This document shows positions 59,215-64,000 of a DNA stretch of 64,000 nucleotides, one piece after another. The position numbers were made by a program, and so were the translations under genes. Position 1 is the stretch's first letter. Every line of letters begins with the position of its first letter. This DNA is from Nocardia exalbida NBRC 100660 (GTDB lineage: Bacteria > Actinomycetota > Actinomycetes > Mycobacteriales > Mycobacteriaceae): positions 1 to 64,000 of the forward strand of contig NZ_BAFZ01000061.1 of the NCBI RefSeq assembly GCF_000308575.1. Direction: 5' to 3'. Under the pieces are notes generated by a model. It was given only the letters and a program-made list of their open reading frames with translations, searched no databases and had not been told where the DNA came from.

Positions 59215-60047
59215 ACGGTGTGTCGGACGCACGCGAGGTGCTGGGCGCGCGCCTGCGTGAACTACGTCGCGCCGCCCACCTCACCGGCTTGGAACTGGCC
59301 GCGAGGTGCGGCTGGCATTCGAGCAAGGTCTCCCGGATCGAGGGCGGCAAGCAGACGCCTTCGGAGGCGGACCTCGCCGCGTGGTGCGAGGCGTGCGGCA
59401 ATACAGCGGTGCTCGACGATCTGGTGGCCAATGCGCGCAATCTGCAGTCGATGTACCTGGAGTGGCAGCGCACCGTCGCCTCCGGACACGCTCGCAGGCA
59501 ACGACAGTCGATCGACCTGGAGGCGCAGACCACGCAGATCCGCTGGTACGCGCCGGACACGTTGCCGGGACTGCTGCAAACCGAGGGCTACGCGCGGGCG
59601 ATCCTGACCGCCTGCATCGCCGTCACCGGCGGACGCGACGACCTGGAGGACGCGGTGGCCGCGCGCATGGCCCGCAAGCAAGTGCTCTTCCGGGCCAAAC
59701 ACCGGTTCCACTTCGTGGTCAACCAGGCCGCGCTGTGGCGCACGGTCGGCGACGCCGCCACCATGACCGAGCAACTCACCCACCTGCTCGCGGTGATGGC
59801 CAATCCGAGGGTCCGGCTGGGCATCATCCCGATCTGTGCGGACTACCGCGCCCCCGCGACGAACTTCGTCATCTACGACCGGGCGCAGGTGCTCACCGAG
59901 ACGGTCTCGGCCGAACTGACCATCACCCGGCCGTCGGAGATCGCCCTGCACGAGCGAACCTTCGCGATCCTCGCCGACCAAGCCGAGTACGGCGATCGCG
60001 CCAGGGCCTTGATCGCGAAGGCCCTGGAACGCAGGCGCGGCCCCTGA
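59211..60047 (+). CDS. XRE family regulator with DUF5753 (WhiJ/Scr1 type)
   Basis: A 278-residue regulator. An N-terminal XRE helix-turn-helix (about 10-60, LRELRRAAHLTGLELAARCG, then SKVSRIEGGKQTP) is followed by DUF5753 (about 100-275), with WYAPDTLPGLLQTEGYARA and the later ITRPSEIALHERTFAILAD. WhiJ of Streptomyces, a developmental regulator, has this architecture and works with small partner proteins. Translation begins at GTG 59211 in the stop of the DUF6879 gene. A hairpin after the stop separates it from nuoN. Confidence 0.88.
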   Translation: MNGVSDAREVLGARLRELRRAAHLTGLELAARCGWHSSKVSRIEGGKQTPSEADLAAWCEACGNTAVLDDLVANARNLQSMYLEWQRTVASGHARRQRQSIDLEAQTTQIRWYAPDTLPGLLQTEGYARAILTACIAVTGGRDDLEDAVAARMARKQVLFRAKHRFHFVVNQAALWRTVGDAATMTEQLTHLLAVMANPRVRLGIIPICADYRAPATNFVIYDRAQVLTETVSAELTITRPSEIALHERTFAILADQAEYGDRARALIAKALERRRGP

Positions 60048-60071
60048 GCGCACCGAAGCGCGGAAACGGCA

Positions 60072-60100
60072 ATGCCGCCGCTGTCGCCCAGCGACGGCAT
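60072..60100. terminator. Hairpin between the convergent WhiJ-type cassette and nuoN
   Basis: ATGCCGCCGCTG pairs with CAGCGACGGCAT (one mismatch) around TCGCC. It lies 25 bases after the regulator stop and 19 bases before the nuoN stop, so it can end transcription from both sides. Confidence 0.65.
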
Positions 60101-60118
60101 CGCAGTGGCCGAGGCTCG

Positions 60119-61744
60119 TCAGCGGACGAATGTCGCCGCCTGATCGGCGAGGTCGAGCAGCGGCTGCGGGAACACACCGAGCGCGAACGTGACCGCCGCG
60201 GTGATCGCCACGATCGTCGTCGTCATCGGCGGGGTGACCAGCACCGGAGCGTCGGCGGGCGGGTCGGTGAAGAACATCAGCACGATGACCCGCAGATAGA
60301 AGAACGCCGCGATGGCACTGCAGATCACGCCGATGACGACCAGCGCTGCCGCGCCGCCCGACGCGGCGGCCTCGAACACGGCGAACTTGCTGACGAAACC
60401 GCTGGTGAGCGGCAAACCGGCGAAGGAAAGCAGGAACAGCGCGAAAACCGTGGCCAGCCACGGGGAGCGGCGGCCGAGCCCCGCCCACCGGGGCAGGCCG
60501 GTGGCTTCGTCGCCGTCCGGTTCGCGAACCAGGCTGACCACGGCGAACGCGCCGAGCGTGCCGATACCGTAGGCCGCCAGGTAGAACAGCACCGCCGCGA
60601 CACCGCGGTCGTTCGCCGCCACCGGGCCGGTGAGCAGGAAACCGGCATGTGCCACCGAGGAATACGCGAGCATTCGCTTGACGTCGGTCTGCGTGATCGC
60701 CATGATCGCGCCCACGGCCATGGTGGCGATCGCGACAGCCGCGACGATCGGCCGCCAGTCGTCGCGCAGGCCGGGCACCGCGACCTGCAGCACCCGCACC
60801 AGCGCGCCGACCGCCGCGATCTTGGTGGCCGCCGCCATGAAACCGGTGATCGCGGTGGGAGCGCCCTGGTACACGTCGGGCACCCAGGACTGGAACGGCA
60901 CCGCGCCGATCTTGAACAGCAGACCGACGGCGAGCATCGCGACTCCGAGCACCGCCAGCGTCGCATTGTCCGGATGCTGGGCGATGGCGTCCGCGATGCC
61001 GCCGAGCCGCACCGTGCCCGCCTGGCCGTACAACAGCGCGACACCGTAGAGGAAGAACGCCGAGGAGAACGCGCCGAGCAGGAAGTACTTCAGCGACGCC
61101 TCCTGCGACAGCAACCGCTTGCGCCGGGCCAGTCCGCACAGCAGATACAACGGCAGCGAGAGCACTTCGAGCGCGACGAACATGGTCAGCAGATCGTTGG
61201 ATGCCGGGAACAGCATCAGCCCGCCGACGGCGAGCAGCGTCAAGGGGAACACCTCGGTGGTCGCCACACCCGCGCGCAGCGCCGCCGTTTCGGCCGCGCT
61301 GCCGGGCACCGCCGAAGCCTGTGGCGTGAACGCGTCCACACCGCGCTCGCGGGTGGCGGCGGCCCGGCTCCAGGTTCCCGGCCCGGACCGCGCCTGCTGA
61401 CGAGGCTCGGCGCCGCGCTCGGCGATGAGCAGGATGGCGAGGATCGACACGACCAGGATCGTGCCCTGCAGGAACAGCGTCACACCGTCGATCGCGACCG
61501 CACCGGCGACGGCGGTGGATTCGGTGCCCGCCAACGCCACCACGGCGATCAGTGCGGCGGCCAAGGCCGCCACGCTCAGCACCAGGTGAACGGTATAGCG
61601 GTAGCCGCGGGCGACGAACGCTTCGGCCAGTACGCCGAGCACGGCGGCGCCGAACACGATGAGCATGGGAGACAAGGCGCCGTATTCGATGCTCGGCGCG
61701 GGGACGCTCGCGGCGAGTGTCGTAGCGGAGGCGAGGTCGTTCAT
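60119..61744 (-). CDS. nuoN: NADH-quinone oxidoreductase subunit N
   Basis: A 541-residue proton-pumping subunit of respiratory complex I with about 14 membrane helices. Landmarks are LEVLSLPLYLLCGLARRKRL with the conserved Glu, SLKYFLLGAFSSAF, GLLFKIGAVPFQSWVPDVYQ with the key Lys, and MLAYSSVAHAGF. A polar insertion at residues ~115-155 (Arg/Ala-rich) sits in a loop. It is the last gene of the nuo operon and overlaps nuoM by four bases. Confidence 0.95.
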   Translation of the reverse strand: MNDLASATTLAASVPAPSIEYGALSPMLIVFGAAVLGVLAEAFVARGYRYTVHLVLSVAALAAALIAVVALAGTESTAVAGAVAIDGVTLFLQGTILVVSILAILLIAERGAEPRQQARSGPGTWSRAAATRERGVDAFTPQASAVPGSAAETAALRAGVATTEVFPLTLLAVGGLMLFPASNDLLTMFVALEVLSLPLYLLCGLARRKRLLSQEASLKYFLLGAFSSAFFLYGVALLYGQAGTVRLGGIADAIAQHPDNATLAVLGVAMLAVGLLFKIGAVPFQSWVPDVYQGAPTAITGFMAAATKIAAVGALVRVLQVAVPGLRDDWRPIVAAVAIATMAVGAIMAITQTDVKRMLAYSSVAHAGFLLTGPVAANDRGVAAVLFYLAAYGIGTLGAFAVVSLVREPDGDEATGLPRWAGLGRRSPWLATVFALFLLSFAGLPLTSGFVSKFAVFEAAASGGAAALVVIGVICSAIAAFFYLRVIVLMFFTDPPADAPVLVTPPMTTTIVAITAAVTFALGVFPQPLLDLADQAATFVR

Positions 61745-63366
61745 TTGTGGGCACCTCCGGGATGGTGGGCCGAGCCCGCTTCGGGCGGTGGGGGCGTCGA
61801 GGGCGCGGGATCGTTGCGGCCGATGGTGGTGAGGGTCTGGCTCACCGCGGGATTGATGAAGTCGGTGAGGACTTTCGGATAGATGCCGAGGAACAGCAGC
61901 GCGGCGATCAGCGGGACCACCACGACGACTTCGCGCGGCGCCAGATCATAGATCCGCTCGTTGCCCTCCTTCACCGGTCCGGTCATCATCCGCTGGTAGA
62001 GCCACAGCACATAGAGGGCCGCGAGTACCAGCGCACTGGCGGCGATCACGGCGGCGAACCCGTAGCGGGTGAATGTCCCGATCAGCACCAGGAATTCGCT
62101 GACGAACGGGGCGAGCCCGGGGAGCGACAGCGTCGCCAGACCGGCGATGAAGAACGTCCCTGCCAGCACCGGGGCCACCTTCTGCACCCCGCCGTACTCG
62201 GCGATGAGCCGGGTCCCCCGCCGCGAGACCAGGAATCCGGCCACCAGGAACAGCGCGGCGGTGGAGATGCCGTGGTTGACCATGTACAGCGTGGCGCCGG
62301 TCTGGCCTTGGCTGGTCATGGCGAAGACACCCAGGATGATGAAGCCGAAGTGGGAAATCGAGGTGTAGGCGATCAGCCGCATCACGTCGGTCTGCCCGAT
62401 GGCGAGCAGCGCGCCGTACACGATGCCGATCACCGCGAGCGTGATCACCAGCGGCGCATAGGTGTCGGACGCGTCGGGGAACAGCAGCAGGCAGTAGCGC
62501 AACATACCGAAGGTGCCCACCTTGTCCACCACCGCCATCATCAGCACCGCGCTGGACGGCGTGGCCGCGACGGCGGCGTCGGGCAGCCAGGTGTGCAGCG
62601 GCCACAGCGGCGCCTTGACCGCGAAGGCGAACATGAAGCCGAGGAACAGGGCGTTGAGCACCGCGGGTCCGGCGCCGAGTTGCCCGGCGTTGGCGGCGGC
62701 GACCACCGTGCGGAAGTCGAACGTGCCCGACGAACCCTCACCCAGGCCTTCCCGGGCGGTGAGCACGTACAGCCCGATGACCGCGGCCAGCATGATCAGC
62801 CCGCCGAACAGGTTGTAGAGCAGGAATTTCACCGCCGCGCGGGAGCGCTGCCTGCGCAGCAGCGCGTCCCCGGTGCGCGGCCCGAACCCGCCGATGAGGA
62901 AGTACATCGGGATGAGCATCGCCTCGAAGAACACGTAGAACAGCAGGATGTCCAGGGCGACGAAGGAGATCAGCACCATCGCCTCGACGAGCAGGGTGAG
63001 CGCGACGTAGGTGTGGGCCACCCGTCTACCGCTGCCGACTTCGCGATCGTCGTGCCAGCCCGCCAGGATCAGCAATGGCACCAGCGCCGCGGTCAGCAGC
63101 ACCAATACCAGCGCGATGCCGTCCAGCCCGAGGGTGTACCCCGCGCCGAACGCCGGGATCCACCGATGGGATTCGACGAACTGGTACTGCGCGCCGGCGG
63201 TGTCGAAGCGCACGGCGAGCGCGATGCCGATTCCCAGCACCAGCACCGAGAAGCCCAGCGCCACCGCACGAGCGAGGGTGCGCCGCGCGGCGGGCAGCGC
63301 GAGCACGATCGCCGCACCGACGACCGGGACCAGCCACAGCGTCGTCAACCAGGGAAACTCGTTCAC
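61741..63366 (-). CDS. nuoM: NADH-quinone oxidoreductase subunit M
   Basis: A 541-residue antiporter-like subunit of complex I. FYVFFEAMLIPMYFLIGGFG carries the conserved Glu, VKAPLWPLHTWLPDAAVAAT the conserved Lys, and MRLIAYTSISHFGF the second half of the channel. GTG 63366 is chosen because it forms a GTGA overlap with the nuoL stop and has GAGG upstream; a GTG one codon earlier is also possible. The long upstream frame is the antisense-like frame of nuoL and is rejected. Confidence 0.94.
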   Translation of the reverse strand: MNEFPWLTTLWLVPVVGAAIVLALPAARRTLARAVALGFSVLVLGIGIALAVRFDTAGAQYQFVESHRWIPAFGAGYTLGLDGIALVLVLLTAALVPLLILAGWHDDREVGSGRRVAHTYVALTLLVEAMVLISFVALDILLFYVFFEAMLIPMYFLIGGFGPRTGDALLRRQRSRAAVKFLLYNLFGGLIMLAAVIGLYVLTAREGLGEGSSGTFDFRTVVAAANAGQLGAGPAVLNALFLGFMFAFAVKAPLWPLHTWLPDAAVAATPSSAVLMMAVVDKVGTFGMLRYCLLLFPDASDTYAPLVITLAVIGIVYGALLAIGQTDVMRLIAYTSISHFGFIILGVFAMTSQGQTGATLYMVNHGISTAALFLVAGFLVSRRGTRLIAEYGGVQKVAPVLAGTFFIAGLATLSLPGLAPFVSEFLVLIGTFTRYGFAAVIAASALVLAALYVLWLYQRMMTGPVKEGNERIYDLAPREVVVVVPLIAALLFLGIYPKVLTDFINPAVSQTLTTIGRNDPAPSTPPPPEAGSAHHPGGAHK

Positions 63367-64000
63367 CACAACCTCACCGCCAGCAGGGCGGCGGCCACCA
63401 GGGCCGCGCCGGTGAACATGGACAGGGCATAGGAGCGCACGAATCCGGACTGCACTCGCCGGGCCCGCGCGGACAACCCGCCGATCAGCGCCGCCGTGCC
63501 GTTGACGACGCCGTCGATGCCGCGGTTGTCGAGGAAGACCAGCGCCCGGGTCAGGTGCTGTCCGGGCCGCATGAACCCGGCTTCGTTGATCGTGTCGCCG
63601 TACAGATCGCGCCGCGCCGCGACGGTCAGCGCGGAGACGGATTCGGGCGCGGTCTCGGGAACCTCGCGCTGCGCGTACTGCGAGTAGGCGACCGCGACCC
63701 CGACGGCGACCACGCCGAGCGCGAGAATCGTGACCAGCGCCGCCGGAACGGTTTCGGTGCCGTGGTGGGCGCCGACGACCGGTTCGAGCCAATTCTGCAG
63801 CGAGGAGCCGAAGACGAACACCGCACCGGCTCCGATCGAGCCGAGGGCGAGCAGGATCATCGGACCGGTCATCACCGCGGGGGATTCGTGCGGGTGGGTG
63901 TCCGGTTTCCAGCGGCGCTCGCCGAAGAACGTCATCAGCATGACCCGCGTCATGTAGAACGCGGTGAGCCCCGCGCCGAGCAGCGCCGCCAGTCCCAGCG
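63363..64000 (-). CDS. nuoL: NADH-quinone oxidoreductase subunit L, C-terminal part (runs off the window)
   Basis: The visible ~212 residues are the C-terminus of NuoL: LTAFYMTRVMLMTFFGERRW is the conserved helix-turn before the lateral helix region, then several helices and the end AALLAVRLW. NuoL contributes the long horizontal helix that couples the proton channels. The N-terminal antiporter half lies beyond base 64000. Overlap with nuoM and the gene order L-M-N are standard. Confidence 0.92.
   Translation of the reverse strand, partial: LGLAALLGAGLTAFYMTRVMLMTFFGERRWKPDTHPHESPAVMTGPMILLALGSIGAGAVFVFGSSLQNWLEPVVGAHHGTETVPAALVTILALGVVAVGVAVAYSQYAQREVPETAPESVSALTVAARRDLYGDTINEAGFMRPGQHLTRALVFLDNRGIDGVVNGTAALIGGLSARARRVQSGFVRSYALSMFTGAALVAAALLAVRLW

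Noticed and set aside
59306..61882. Very long open frames antisense to nuoN and nuoM
   Set aside because: They are mirror frames of GC-rich genes, rich in Arg, Gly and His, without domains.
1..64000. CRISPR arrays, rRNA, tRNA genes, insertion sequences or phage genes
   Set aside because: I looked for regularly spaced repeats, cloverleaf segments, transposase and phage structural motifs and saw none. This is a by-eye result and a small RNA could be missed.

Overview
The window is high-GC chromosomal DNA from a mycolic-acid-type actinomycete, most likely Nocardia or a close relative. The clues are a complete Mce/YrbE lipid-importer operon, a PPOX-fold F420-type protein, a mycofactocin-type short-chain dehydrogenase, a WhiJ-type regulatory cassette, many TetR regulators and a Nuo operon. 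The genus is inferred from gene content; no rRNA or tRNA gene was recognised.

Layout. 0-2.3 kb: GABA catabolism (divergent gabD and gabT, then a DUF3830 gene). 2.5-10 kb: a TetR/DUF1772 pair sharing a repeated operator, a PPOX-fold protein, a secreted inhibitor-like protein, an AraC regulator, a broken WD40 gene and assorted orphans. 10.4-23.6 kb: a TetR regulator divergent from a long operon of an AveC-like membrane protein, a MoxR/CbbQ ATPase, a VWA protein, two YrbE permeases and six Mce proteins (two of them lipoproteins). 23.7-29.2 kb: an unknown protein and a secreted lipase that share a palindromic operator, then a Tat-exported cholesterol-oxidase-like GMC enzyme and a secreted SGNH hydrolase. 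29.4-40 kb: a TetR-controlled oxidative catabolic operon with a flavin/iron-sulphur reductase, SDR, two Rieske oxygenases each followed by the same kind of ~110-residue protein, a TauD-type dioxygenase, an amidohydrolase and an aldehyde dehydrogenase. The two oxygenase genes share a 488-bp nearly identical block of unusual codon use. 40-52.9 kb: housekeeping and orphan genes, a P450 without the ExxR motif, a purine/uracil permease, a decayed TIR-nSTAND gene, a HEAT/MerR-HEAT pair, and a sterol-desaturase-family gene divergent from a TetR gene. 53-60 kb: a TetR/mycofactocin-type SDR pair, Dps, membrane and lipoprotein genes, a histidine-kinase remnant and a three-gene WhiJ-type cassette. 60.1-64 kb: nuoN, nuoM and the 3' part of nuoL.

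A reasonable overall reading is a region for uptake and oxidation of sterols or other bulky lipophilic substrates: importer, extracellular lipase and oxidase, oxygenases with a reductase, and dehydrogenases, split into separately regulated blocks. The substrates cannot be read from the sequence. The features most likely to be under-described are the MoxR-VWA-AveC front end of the Mce operon, the duplicated Rieske plus small-protein module with its gene-conversion tract, and the two halves of a TIR-nSTAND/WD40-type gene lying 42 kb apart on opposite strands.
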